A DNA stretch of 51,095 bases from Cellulomonas sp. ACRRI (lineage in GTDB: Bacteria; Actinomycetota; Actinomycetes; Actinomycetales; Cellulomonadaceae). The stretch lies in the NCBI RefSeq assembly GCF_022346185.1, contig NZ_JAKRMS010000011.1, positions 1 to 51,095 on the forward strand, read 5' to 3'. The notes under the pieces are model-generated. The model saw only the letters and a program-made list of their open reading frames with translations, had not been told where the DNA came from and searched no databases. Below, in pieces: positions 8,090 through 16,085 of the stretch. Made by a program: the position numbers and the translations under genes. The first letter of the stretch is position 1, and the number at the start of each line of letters is the position of its first letter.

Positions 8090-9487
8090 TCAGGAGCCGG
8101 CGGGCCAGGAGTCCTCGACCGACTTGGCGGCCTCCTCCGTGGAGGTGCCCGTCAGCCAGTTGACGATCGCGGTCCAGAACGTGCCGGCGCCGACCTCGCC
8201 CGGCATCAGGTCGGACGCGTCGAACCGGATCACGGAGTTCGGGTCGGCGAGGATCTCCGCCGACAGCTGGTCGAACTCGGTGGCCAGGTTCTCCGGGTCC
8301 AGGCCGTTGTTGGCGCTGACCCAGCCGCCCATCGGGGTGGTCGTGGCCTTGGTGTTGGCCCAGTCCGCGCTCGACAGGTAGGTCTGGAACGCCTGCACCT
8401 CGGGACGGTCGTCGAACGCCGCCACGAACTCGCCGCCGCCGAGGACCGGCTTGATGTCGGTCTGGTTGGTCGGCAGGTAGAAGGCGTAGACGTCGCCGTC
8501 CGGCGCCACCTCGGTGCCCTCGGGCCACTGCGTCTGGTAGAAGTTCGCCGCGCGGTGCAGCCAGCAGGTGCCGTCGAGGATCGGGAAGCCCGCGTCCGTC
8601 CACGGCGTGGTGGCGATCGAGTCGACGCCGCCGAGACCGGCGTTCACGTACTCGTCGTTCTTGAGGATCTCGCCCGCGGTGTCCCAGGCCTCGATGATCT
8701 GGGGGTCGTTGAACGGGATCTCGTGCGTGTACCACTGGTCGTAGACCTCGGGCCCGGCGGTGCGGAGCACGATGTCCTCGATGAAGTCGGTGCCCGGCCA
8801 GCCGGTGGCGTCGCCGGACTCCACGCCCGCGCACCACGGCATGGCGCCGTCCTCGACGATCTGGTCCGACAGGGCGATCAGGTCGTCCCAGGTCTCCGGG
8901 ACCTCGTAGCCCGCGTCCTCGAACATGGACGGCGAGTACCAGACGTACGACTTCACGTTGGAGCCCAGCGGGGCCGCGTAGAACGTGCCGTCGACCGTGC
9001 CGTACTCCTTCCAGGACTCGCTGAAGAACTCGTCGACGTTGGCGACGGTCGCGTCCGGCGCCGGCACGATGGCGTCCGGGAAGTCCGTGACGATCGTGTT
9101 CAGCAGGCCGGGCTGCGGCAGGTACGCGATGTCCGGCGCGTTGCCGGCCTGGATGCGCACCAGGAGCTGGGCCTCGAACTCGCGCGAGCCCTCGTACTCG
9201 ACCGTGACGCCGGTGCACTCCTCGAACGGGTCGTAGGAGTCCTCCTGCGTCTGCTGCTCGGGCTCGACGATCGAGGTGTAGACCGAGACGGACGTGCCCT
9301 CCAGGTCGCCGAACTCCTCGTACGGGGCGCAGTCGATCTCGCTCGCGGCGCCGGTGTCGCCACCGCCGCCGCCCGTCCCCTCGTCCCCGGAGTCGTCTCC
9401 CCCACCGGAACAAGCCGTGAGCACGAGCGCCAGCCCGAGCCCGCCGGCCACCGCGGCGCTCGCGCCGCGACGACGGATTCTCATCAT
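8090..9487 (-). CDS. Extracellular alpha-glucoside-type sugar-binding lipoprotein
   Basis: Solute-binding protein of 465 residues and first gene of the LacI-controlled operon. Start chosen at 9487 because GGAGG lies seven bases upstream, giving MMRIRRRGAS and a signal peptide ending in the lipobox LTAC. A Gly/Asp/Ser linker follows the anchor cysteine. The mature protein has the family 1 binding fold, with features close to AglE/ThuE-type proteins (for example NAPDIAYLPQPG and CWLHRAANF). It captures sugar outside the membrane and hands it to the two permeases. The promoter and operator are at 9546-9565. Confidence 0.9.
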   Translation of the reverse strand: MMRIRRRGASAAVAGGLGLALVLTACSGGGDDSGDEGTGGGGGDTGAASEIDCAPYEEFGDLEGTSVSVYTSIVEPEQQTQEDSYDPFEECTGVTVEYEGSREFEAQLLVRIQAGNAPDIAYLPQPGLLNTIVTDFPDAIVPAPDATVANVDEFFSESWKEYGTVDGTFYAAPLGSNVKSYVWYSPSMFEDAGYEVPETWDDLIALSDQIVEDGAMPWCAGVESGDATGWPGTDFIEDIVLRTAGPEVYDQWYTHEIPFNDPQIIEAWDTAGEILKNDEYVNAGLGGVDSIATTPWTDAGFPILDGTCWLHRAANFYQTQWPEGTEVAPDGDVYAFYLPTNQTDIKPVLGGGEFVAAFDDRPEVQAFQTYLSSADWANTKATTTPMGGWVSANNGLDPENLATEFDQLSAEILADPNSVIRFDASDLMPGEVGAGTFWTAIVNWLTGTSTEEAAKSVEDSWPAGS

Positions 9488-9551
9488 GCGTCTGCCTCCA
9501 CCTCGTCGTGGTTGCGGGCCGAGGCGGGTGCGCCTCGGTGCGTGGGCTATA

Positions 9552-9565
9552 TGCAAGCGTTTACA
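9552..9565 (-). promoter_or_regulatory. LacI-family operator at the sugar operon promoter
   Basis: On the minus strand TGTAAACGCTTGCA is a near-palindrome with a central CG, typical of LacI-family and CRE-type sites. TATAGC (9551-9546) immediately follows and could be the -10. The operator includes the TAA stop codon of the lacI gene itself (9563-9561). Binding would block transcription of the binding protein and permeases, and release would need the imported sugar or a derivative. Confidence 0.75.
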
Positions 9566-10613
9566 TGGCCGGCGCACAACCACCTGACGGGTTCGGACTT
9601 GTCACAATTCGGTCACGCGGCGCCGCCGTCGACCCGCGCTCGACCAGGACCGTCGGGAACACGACCTCCTCGGGCACCGGCGCGCCGGTGATCATCTCCA
9701 GCAGCATCGAGGCCGCGGTGACCCCCTGCTCCTGCGCGTTCTGCATCATCGTGGTCAGCCCCAGGTGCTCCCCCATGTCGTGCCCGTCGACCCCGACGAC
9801 CGACACGTCCTGGGGCACCCGCAGCCCGCGGTCGCGCAGCGCGAGCAGGGCGCCCATCGCCATCTCGTCCGACGCCGCGAACACCGCGGTCACGTCGGGG
9901 CGCCGGTCGAGCAGCCCGTGCATCGACGCACGGCCGCCCCGGACGTCGAAGTGACCGTGCACCTCGAGCCCCTCCGACGCCAGCCCGCGCGCCGCCAGCT
10001 CCGCGCGCCAGCCCTCGGCCCGGCGGAGCGCCGGCGACCACGGCAGGTTGTCGTCGGGCTCCCCGGACAGGTGGGCGATCACGGTGTGCCCCAGGTCGGC
10101 GAGGTGCGCGACCGCCCGGCGCGCGGTCCCGGAGTCGTCCAGCCCCACCGTGACGTGCCCGGGCGCGCCGGCGCCGACGAACACCAGCGGGTAGCCGAGC
10201 TGGTCGAGGGCGGCCACCTCCTCCGCCTCCAGCGGCAGCCCGACGACCAGCACGCCGTCGACCCGGCGGCGCAGCACGTCCGGGTCGAGGCGCAGCCGCC
10301 GGACGTCGCGGGACACCTCGAACGTGTAGAGCAGCGCGTCGAAGTCCTCGACCCGCAGCGCCCGCTCGGCGCCCTCGATGACGTTCGCGAAGAACCAGTG
10401 CGCGACCCACGGCGTGATCAGGCCGATCGTGCGGGTGCGCCCGGACGCGAGCGAGGAGGCCGACGGCGACGGGACGTAGCCGAGCTCGTCCGCGGCGCGG
10501 CGGACCCGCTCGCGCGTGGCGGCGGTGACGTTCGGCAGCCCGCGCAGCGCGCGCGACACCGTCGCGGTGGACACCCCGGCAGCCCGGGCCACGTCGACGA
10601 TGCCGTGCGCCAT
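9561..10613 (-). CDS. LacI-family transcriptional regulator
   Basis: Sugar-responsive repressor of 350 residues. The N-terminal helix-turn-helix is IVDVARAAGVSTATVSRALRG (about 5-25), followed by the hinge helix near PSPSASSLASGR and a periplasmic-binding-protein-like effector domain ending near 330. It lies directly upstream of, and in the same orientation as, the binding-protein operon, so local control is likely. ATG at 10613 follows CACAAT by seven bases (possible leaderless start). Its stop codon is inside the operator of the next gene. A second LacI-like site (10674-10687) is upstream, consistent with autoregulation. Confidence 0.92.
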   Translation of the reverse strand: MAHGIVDVARAAGVSTATVSRALRGLPNVTAATRERVRRAADELGYVPSPSASSLASGRTRTIGLITPWVAHWFFANVIEGAERALRVEDFDALLYTFEVSRDVRRLRLDPDVLRRRVDGVLVVGLPLEAEEVAALDQLGYPLVFVGAGAPGHVTVGLDDSGTARRAVAHLADLGHTVIAHLSGEPDDNLPWSPALRRAEGWRAELAARGLASEGLEVHGHFDVRGGRASMHGLLDRRPDVTAVFAASDEMAMGALLALRDRGLRVPQDVSVVGVDGHDMGEHLGLTTMMQNAQEQGVTAASMLLEMITGAPVPEEVVFPTVLVERGSTAAPRDRIVTSPNPSGGCAPAM

Positions 10614-10673
10614 GGCGGGGATTGTGCTCCGCGGCGAGGGGGCCGGTCCACCCTTCCGGGGGACCGGTGGCCG

Positions 10674-10687
10674 TGGGAGCGCTACCG
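10674..10687. promoter_or_regulatory. CebR-like LacI-family site upstream of lacI
   Basis: TGGGAGCGCTACCG matches most of the palindrome TGGGAGCGCTCCCA known for CebR-type regulators. It sits 61 bases upstream of the lacI start and could mediate autoregulation or control by another LacI protein. It differs from the operon's own operator, so the cognate regulator is uncertain. Confidence 0.45.
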
Positions 10688-10725
10688 CTTTCCCGCGGCC
10701 GGCGGCCCGGTGCGGCGCACCGCGG

Positions 10726-11547
10726 TCAGCCCGCGGCGTGCCCGACGGTCCGCAGCACCGCGACCACGCCGTCGTCCTCGACCGTGCCCGTGACCTCGTC
10801 GGCGGCGAGCCGCACGAACTCCGGCGCGTGCCCCATCGCCACGCCGCGCGCGGCCCAGCGGAGCATCTCGACGTCGTTGCCGCCGTCGCCCACCGCGACG
10901 GTCGCGAACGGCTCGACGCCCAGGTCCCGGCGCAGCTCCTCCAGGGCGCTCGCCTTGGACACGCCGCCCGGCGTCAGGTCCAGCCACGCGCTCCAGCCGA
11001 CGGCGTACGACACCTGGTGCAGGCCGACGCGCTCGACCAGCTCGCGGAACTCCTCGGGCGTGCTGCCCGGGTCCCGCACGACGACGCGGGTGGCCGGCTG
11101 CGCGACCAGCTCGTCGAACGGCAGCACCGTCTGCACGCCCGTCAGCTCGTGGTCCGGGAACGGCCGGGACACCCGGAAGCCGTGGCCGAGGTCCTCGACC
11201 GCGAACAGCGCGTCCGGCAGCTCGGCCTGGAGCACGCGGAGCGCGGGCTCGGGGTCGAACGTGGTCGTGCTGGTGACCTCGTAGCCCTCCGGCGCCGCGG
11301 GGTCGAGGCGCGCCGTGACGGCGCCGTTCGAGCACACGATCCAGCCGGAGGCGAGGCCGAGGTCGGTCGCCACCGGCACGGCGCTCCGCACGCCGCGGCC
11401 GGTCGCGAGCACGACGTGCGCGCCCGCGTCGCGGAGCGCCGCCACGGCCGCGCGCACGGCCGGCGACACCGCGCCGTCGTAGGACAGCAGCGTGCCGTCG
11501 ACGTCGAGGGCGACGAGGGTGCCGGCCGCCGTGCGCGGGTGCGTCAT
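10726..11547 (-). CDS. HAD-superfamily Cof-type hydrolase
   Basis: Phosphatase-like protein of 273 residues. The nucleophile motif is [10 protein letters not shown] (Asp15 and Asp17), motif II is VVLATGRG, and the C-terminal motif is [12 protein letters not shown], which binds magnesium. The large cap inserted between motifs II and III marks class IIB (Cof/YbiV) sugar-phosphate phosphatases. The ATG at 11547 overlaps the serS stop by four bases, so the two genes are co-translated. The physiological substrate is unknown, and a housekeeping phosphosugar or cofactor phosphatase role is likely. Confidence 0.88.
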   Translation of the reverse strand: MTHPRTAAGTLVALDVDGTLLSYDGAVSPAVRAAVAALRDAGAHVVLATGRGVRSAVPVATDLGLASGWIVCSNGAVTARLDPAAPEGYEVTSTTTFDPEPALRVLQAELPDALFAVEDLGHGFRVSRPFPDHELTGVQTVLPFDELVAQPATRVVVRDPGSTPEEFRELVERVGLHQVSYAVGWSAWLDLTPGGVSKASALEELRRDLGVEPFATVAVGDGGNDVEMLRWAARGVAMGHAPEFVRLAADEVTGTVEDDGVVAVLRTVGHAAG

Positions 11548-12839
11548 CGCGACCCGCCCCCGACCGGCTCCAGCACCTCGAGGCCGCCGAGGTACGGCCG
11601 CAGGCCCTCCGGGACCCGCACCGAGCCGTCGGCCTGCTGGTGGTTCTCCAGGATCGCGACGATCCACCGCGTGGTCGCCAGCGTGCCGTTGAGCGTCGCG
11701 ACGGGCCGGACCTCGCCGTCGGCCGTCCTCTCGCGCACCCCGAGCCGCCGAGCCTGGAACGTCGTGCAGTTGGAGGTCGAGGTGAGCTCCAGGAACCGCT
11801 GCTGGCTGGGCAGCCACGCCTCGCAGTCGAACTTGCGGGCCGCGCTCGACCCGAGGTCGCCCGCCGCGGTGTCGATCACCCGGTACGGCAGCTCGACGAG
11901 GCGGAGCATGTCCTCCTCCCAGCCGAGGATGCGGCGGTGCTCGTCCGCGGCGTCCTCGACGGTCGTGTAGGAGAACGCCTCGACCTTGTGGAACTGGTGC
12001 ACCCGGATGATGCCGCGGGTGTCCTTGCCGTAGGACCCGGCCTCGCGCCGGTAGCAGGCGGACCAGCCGGCGTACCGCAGCGGGCCGCCCGACAGGTCGA
12101 GGATCTCGCCCGAGTGGTAGCCCGCGAGCGCGACCTCCGAGGTGCCGACCAGGTACAGGTCGTCGGCCTCGAGGCGGTAGATCTCGTCCGCGTGCGCGCC
12201 GAGGAACCCGGTGCCGGCCATCACCTCGGGCTTGACCAGCGTCGGCGTGATGACCGGGGTGAAGCCCGCCTTCAGGGCCAGGTCGACCGCGGCGTTCAGC
12301 AGGGCCAGCTCCAGCCGGGCCCCGACCCCGGTCAGGTAGTAGAACCGCGCGCCCGACACCTTGGCGCCGCGCTCGGTGTCGATCGCCCGCAGGCCCTCGC
12401 CGAGCTCCAGGTGGTCGCGGACGGCGAACTCGGCGCCGTACTCGTCGGCGAAGTCGCGCGGGGTGCCCTCGTGGCGCAGCACGACGTAGTCGTCCTCGCC
12501 GCCGGCGGGCACGCCGTCGGCGACGACGTTGCCGATCCGGCGCGCCAGGTCGGTCGCGAGCTCCTCCGCCGCGTCGGCGTCGGCCTGGAGCGCCTTGACC
12601 TGCTCCGCGAGCTGCTTCGCGTGCGCGAGGAGGGACTGCTTCTCCTCGCCCTGCGCGGACGCGACCTTCTTGCCGAGCGCCTTCTGCTCCGCACGGAGGC
12701 TCTCGAAGTCGGTGAGCGCGGCGCGGCGCCGGGCGTCCGCGTCCAGCACCTGGTCCACGAGGCCCGGGTCGTCGCCGCGGGCCACCTGGCTCGCGCGCAC
12801 GACGTCCGGGTCCTGGCGCAGCAGCTTGAGATCGATCAC
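11544..12839 (-). CDS. serS: Seryl-tRNA synthetase
   Basis: Class II synthetase of 431 residues, charging tRNA-Ser with serine in the cytoplasm. The N-terminal antiparallel coiled-coil arm (about 30-105) recognises the long variable arm of tRNA-Ser. Motif 2 is [15 protein letters not shown] with the following HQFHKVE, and the serine-binding [13 protein letters not shown] and the NGT segment are present. GTG at 12839 follows TAGGCT (12851-12846) by six bases, indicating a leaderless message. The HAD hydrolase gene follows with a four-base overlap. Confidence 0.97.
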   Translation of the reverse strand: MIDLKLLRQDPDVVRASQVARGDDPGLVDQVLDADARRRAALTDFESLRAEQKALGKKVASAQGEEKQSLLAHAKQLAEQVKALQADADAAEELATDLARRIGNVVADGVPAGGEDDYVVLRHEGTPRDFADEYGAEFAVRDHLELGEGLRAIDTERGAKVSGARFYYLTGVGARLELALLNAAVDLALKAGFTPVITPTLVKPEVMAGTGFLGAHADEIYRLEADDLYLVGTSEVALAGYHSGEILDLSGGPLRYAGWSACYRREAGSYGKDTRGIIRVHQFHKVEAFSYTTVEDAADEHRRILGWEEDMLRLVELPYRVIDTAAGDLGSSAARKFDCEAWLPSQQRFLELTSTSNCTTFQARRLGVRERTADGEVRPVATLNGTLATTRWIVAILENHQQADGSVRVPEGLRPYLGGLEVLEPVGGGSR

Positions 12840-12944
12840 GCACCGAGCCTACCGACCGCCGCCGCGCGCCCGCCGCCGCGCCCGCCGCGACGCGGCCGCG
12901 CGAACCTGAGGCGGCCGCCCGTCCGCGCCGCGTAGATTCCTCGC

Positions 12945-14117
12945 ATGACCTGGGAGGGATGGCTCGCCGTCGCCGCCGCCGCGCTGTCCGTCACCGCTCT
13001 CGTCGTCGCCGCGGTCGCCTGGCGCGCGACCGCCGCCGAGCGGCACGCGCGCCGCGCCGGGCAGATCCTGGGGACCGCGGCTAGCCACCACTCCTCCGTC
13101 ACCACGCCCGCGCAGCCCGAGCCGCACCGGCCGCTGGTGGCGTTCGTGGCGAACCCGTCGAAGCCGGGCGTGCCGGACCTGCGGGCGACCGTGCGCCGCG
13201 CCTGCGCCGAGCAGTACCTGCCCGAGCCGCTGTGGCTCGAGACCACCCTGGAGGACCCGGGCATCGGGCAGACCAGGGACGCGGTCGCCCGGGGCGCCGA
13301 CATCGTCGTGGCGCTCGGCGGCGACGGCACCGTGCGCGCCGTGGCCGAGGCCCTGGTCGGCACGGGCGTCCCCATGGGGCTCGTCCCGGTCGGCACCGGC
13401 AACCTCCTCGCCCGGAACCTGGACATCCCGATCGGCGACCCCCTGGCCGCGCTGCAGATCGCGCTGGACGGCACCGACCGGACGATCGACGTCGGCTGGC
13501 TGAAGGTGCTGAGGTACGAGTCGCGCGTCGACGACGACATCGCGGAGGCCGCCGACGACCTGCCCGCGGACACCGACGTGCCGCGGGACCACATCTTCCT
13601 GGTGATCGCGGGGGTCGGCTTCGACGCGGCGATGGTCGCGGACGCGGACGACGACCTCAAGGCCCGGGTCGGCTGGGTCGCGTACTTCGTCGCCGGCATC
13701 AAGCACCTGCACGGCCGCCGGCTGCGGACCACGGTCCGCCTGGACGACGCCCCGGGCGAGCCCGCGCGGGTGCGCAGCCTGCTGATCGGGAACTGCGGCC
13801 GGCTGCCCGGCGGGATCACCCTGCTGCCGGACGCCCTGCTGGACGACGGCTGGCTGGACGTCGCGGCCATCGACACCCGGGGCGGCGTCGCGGGCTGGGC
13901 CCAGCTGTTCGGCGAGGTGGTGCTGCAGGGCGTCGGCGTGCGCAGCCAGCTGCCGGCCAAGATCGGCCGGATCGACCACGCCCGCGCCCGCGAGGTGCAC
14001 GTGTCGGTGCAGGGCGGCGAGTACGTGCAGGTGGACGGCGACGTCATCGGCCAGGTCACCGAGCTCTCGGCCCGCGTCGAGCCGGGTGCGCTGGTCGTCC
14101 GCGTCGCGTCGGCCTGA
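12945..14117 (+). CDS. Diacylglycerol-kinase-family lipid kinase
   Basis: DAGK catalytic-domain protein of 390 residues, phosphorylating a lipid or sphingoid-like alcohol with ATP at the membrane. An N-terminal helix (about 5-25) anchors it. The nucleotide-binding motif is ALGGDGTVRAV (about 123-133), followed by VGTGNLLARNL. A second domain of beta-strand character holds GNCGRLPGG. The ATG follows TAGATT (12933-12938) by six bases, a leaderless arrangement. It is divergent from serS. The lipid substrate (diacylglycerol, phosphatidylinositol precursor or other) is not determinable. Confidence 0.9.
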   Translation: MTWEGWLAVAAAALSVTALVVAAVAWRATAAERHARRAGQILGTAASHHSSVTTPAQPEPHRPLVAFVANPSKPGVPDLRATVRRACAEQYLPEPLWLETTLEDPGIGQTRDAVARGADIVVALGGDGTVRAVAEALVGTGVPMGLVPVGTGNLLARNLDIPIGDPLAALQIALDGTDRTIDVGWLKVLRYESRVDDDIAEAADDLPADTDVPRDHIFLVIAGVGFDAAMVADADDDLKARVGWVAYFVAGIKHLHGRRLRTTVRLDDAPGEPARVRSLLIGNCGRLPGGITLLPDALLDDGWLDVAAIDTRGGVAGWAQLFGEVVLQGVGVRSQLPAKIGRIDHARAREVHVSVQGGEYVQVDGDVIGQVTELSARVEPGALVVRVASA

Positions 14118-14167
14118 GCCGCGCGGAACCCGCCCCCGCCGGCCCCCGCACCCGGCAGACTGCCGGG

Positions 14168-14998
14168 GTGAGCACCCACGACACCGCGACCACCCGGGCG
14201 TACTACGACGACCTCGGCGACGCGGAGTGGTCCCGCCTCGAGGCGGACGTCGCGGGACGGGTCTCGCTGGAGGTGCACCGCCGGTTCCTCGCGCGGTTCG
14301 TCCGTCCCGGTGACCGGGTGCTCGAGGTCGGCGCGGGACCCGGCCGGTTCACGTTCGCGCTGGCCGCGCTCGGCGCGACCGTGGTGGTGACCGACCTGTC
14401 GCCGGTGCAGCTCGACCTGAACCGCGAGCGCGTGGGCCGGACCGCCGCGGAGGCCGCGGTGGAGCGCCGCGAGCTGCTCGACGTCGGCGACGCGAGCCGG
14501 TACGCCGACGGGGAGTTCGACGCGGTCGTGGCGTACGGCGGGCCGCTGTCGTACGCGTTCGACCGGGCCGAGGAGGCGCTGCGCGGGCTGCTCCGGGTCA
14601 CCGCGCCGGGCGGCGCGGTCGTCGCGTCCGTCATGTCGGCGCTCGGCACCTGGCGGGCGGCACTGCCCGGCGTGGCCCGCGCCGCCGCGGTCGCCGGCGA
14701 GGACGCGAACGACCGCGTGCTGCGCACCGGGGACCTGCGGCACCTGCCCGGGGCCGCGCACGTGTGCCGGATGTACCGGTCGTCGGAGCTCGCCGGGCTC
14801 GCCGCCGCGGCCGGCGGTGAGCTGGTCGCGCTCAGCGGCAGCAACTGGGCGTCGCTCGGCGACCCGGCGACGCTGGCGGACCTGGAGGCCGAGCCCGACC
14901 GCTGGCGGCGGTTCCTCGACCACGAGGTCGCCGCCTGCGCGGAGCCCGGCGCCACGGACGGCGGCACGCACCTGCTCCTGGCCGTGCGGCACGCCTGA
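14168..14998 (+). CDS. Class I SAM-dependent methyltransferase
   Basis: Soluble methyltransferase of 276 residues. SAM-binding motif I is VLEVGAGPGRFT (about 55-66), followed by the acidic strand end VVVTDLSPVQL and the post-I region FDAVVAYGGPLSYAF. The C-terminal third is less typical and probably forms the substrate lid. GTG at 14168 follows CAGACT (14156-14161) by six bases. The stop codon forms the base of the shared terminator with pheA. The substrate is unknown. Confidence 0.85.
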   Translation: MSTHDTATTRAYYDDLGDAEWSRLEADVAGRVSLEVHRRFLARFVRPGDRVLEVGAGPGRFTFALAALGATVVVTDLSPVQLDLNRERVGRTAAEAAVERRELLDVGDASRYADGEFDAVVAYGGPLSYAFDRAEEALRGLLRVTAPGGAVVASVMSALGTWRAALPGVARAAAVAGEDANDRVLRTGDLRHLPGAAHVCRMYRSSELAGLAAAAGGELVALSGSNWASLGDPATLADLEAEPDRWRRFLDHEVAACAEPGATDGGTHLLLAVRHA

Positions 14999-15024
14999 CC
15001 GGCGCGCCGCCCGCGCGCCGGTCA
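14996..15024. terminator. Bidirectional terminator built from both stop codons
   Basis: TGACCGGCGCGC (14996-15007) and GCGCGCCGGTCA (15013-15024) are perfect 12-bp arms around a five-base loop. The outer TGA and TCA are the stop codons of the methyltransferase and of pheA, so both convergent genes end in the stem itself. Confidence 0.8.
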
Positions 15025-16014
15025 GACCGAGACGCCCCCGCGCACCGAGCGCAGCCAGTCGCGTGCGGTGCGGAAGTCGTCGTCGGCGGTGCCGATGTGC
15101 ACGTCCGCCGGGTGCCGGTCGGCGCGCGGGTAGGAGCCGAGGTAGCGGACGTGCGGGCACACGCGGTGCAGGCCCATGAACGCCTCGCCCATCCGCTCCT
15201 CGGCGATGTGCCCCTCCGCGTCGATCGAGAACGAGTACCGGCCGAGGGAGTCGCCGATCGGCCGGGACTCGATCCGGGACAGGTTCACGCCGCGCGCCGC
15301 GAACTGCTCCAGCATGGTGAGCAGGGCGCCCGCCTCGTTGCTGGGCAGGTGCACGACCAGGGTCGTCTTGTCGGCGCCGGTGGGCGGCGGCACCTCGCCG
15401 GGGCGGCCGAGCACGACGAACCGGGTGACCGCGTGCGGGTTGTCGGCGACGTCCTCGGCGAGGACCTGGCCCTCGAGGCCGTAGTGCGCCGGGGCCGCGG
15501 GCGGGACCAGGGCGGCGTCGAAGCCGAGCGTCTCCGCGTCCGCGCCGGCCTCGGCGAGCAGGGCGGCGGGCGCGGTGTTCGACGTGGCGGGCAGGTGCAC
15601 CGCGCCGGGCGCGTGCGTGCTCAGCCACCGGCGGCACTGCACCCAGGCGTGCGGGTGCGCGGCCACGCGCCGGACGTCCGCGAGCGCGACCCCGGGCCGC
15701 CCCACCAGCGTGAAGCCGACCGGCACCAGCACCTCGCGCCGGAGCACCAGCGGCTCCCCCACGGCGAGGGCGTCCAGGGTGGCCGTCACGCCGCCCTCGA
15801 TGGTGCTCTCGATCGCGACGACGGCGTGGTCGGCGGCGCCGGACCGGACGGCCTCGATCGCGCTCACCACGTCGGCCTGCGGGAGGTAGTCCGCCTCCTC
15901 CGGGGTCACGACCTGCCGCAGCGCCACCTCGGTGAACGTGCCCGCGGGGCCGAGGTAGGCGTAGCGCGGGCGCGTGTGGCCGCCGCGTGCGCTCCCTGTG
16001 CGGCGTGCGTGCAC
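15022..16014 (-). CDS. pheA: Prephenate dehydratase
   Basis: Monofunctional enzyme of 330 residues converting prephenate to phenylpyruvate in phenylalanine synthesis. The catalytic domain starts RYAYLGPAGTFTEVAL and contains TSNTAPAA and the essential Thr in VTRFVVLG (Thr197). The C-terminal ACT domain has GALLTMLEQFAARGVNLSRI then ESRP, the phenylalanine-sensing region. GTG at 16014 is the longest start with the conserved domain beginning at about residue 16; no clear ribosome-binding site decides it. It is divergent from the large membrane protein at 16086. Confidence 0.95.
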   Translation of the reverse strand: MHARRTGSARGGHTRPRYAYLGPAGTFTEVALRQVVTPEEADYLPQADVVSAIEAVRSGAADHAVVAIESTIEGGVTATLDALAVGEPLVLRREVLVPVGFTLVGRPGVALADVRRVAAHPHAWVQCRRWLSTHAPGAVHLPATSNTAPAALLAEAGADAETLGFDAALVPPAAPAHYGLEGQVLAEDVADNPHAVTRFVVLGRPGEVPPPTGADKTTLVVHLPSNEAGALLTMLEQFAARGVNLSRIESRPIGDSLGRYSFSIDAEGHIAEERMGEAFMGLHRVCPHVRYLGSYPRADRHPADVHIGTADDDFRTARDWLRSVRGGVSV

Positions 16015-16085
16015 GTGCCGTGTCGTCGTTCGGGGGGCGCTCGCGGGCGACGCGTCCGAGCGTAGTGCGCCCGTACGCTGGGCCG

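Noticed and set aside
9488-9583. Longer N-terminus for the sugar-binding lipoprotein starting at 9583
   Set aside because: It would begin in the operator/promoter and place 32 charged residues before the signal peptide; ATG 9487 has GGAGG at the right distance.
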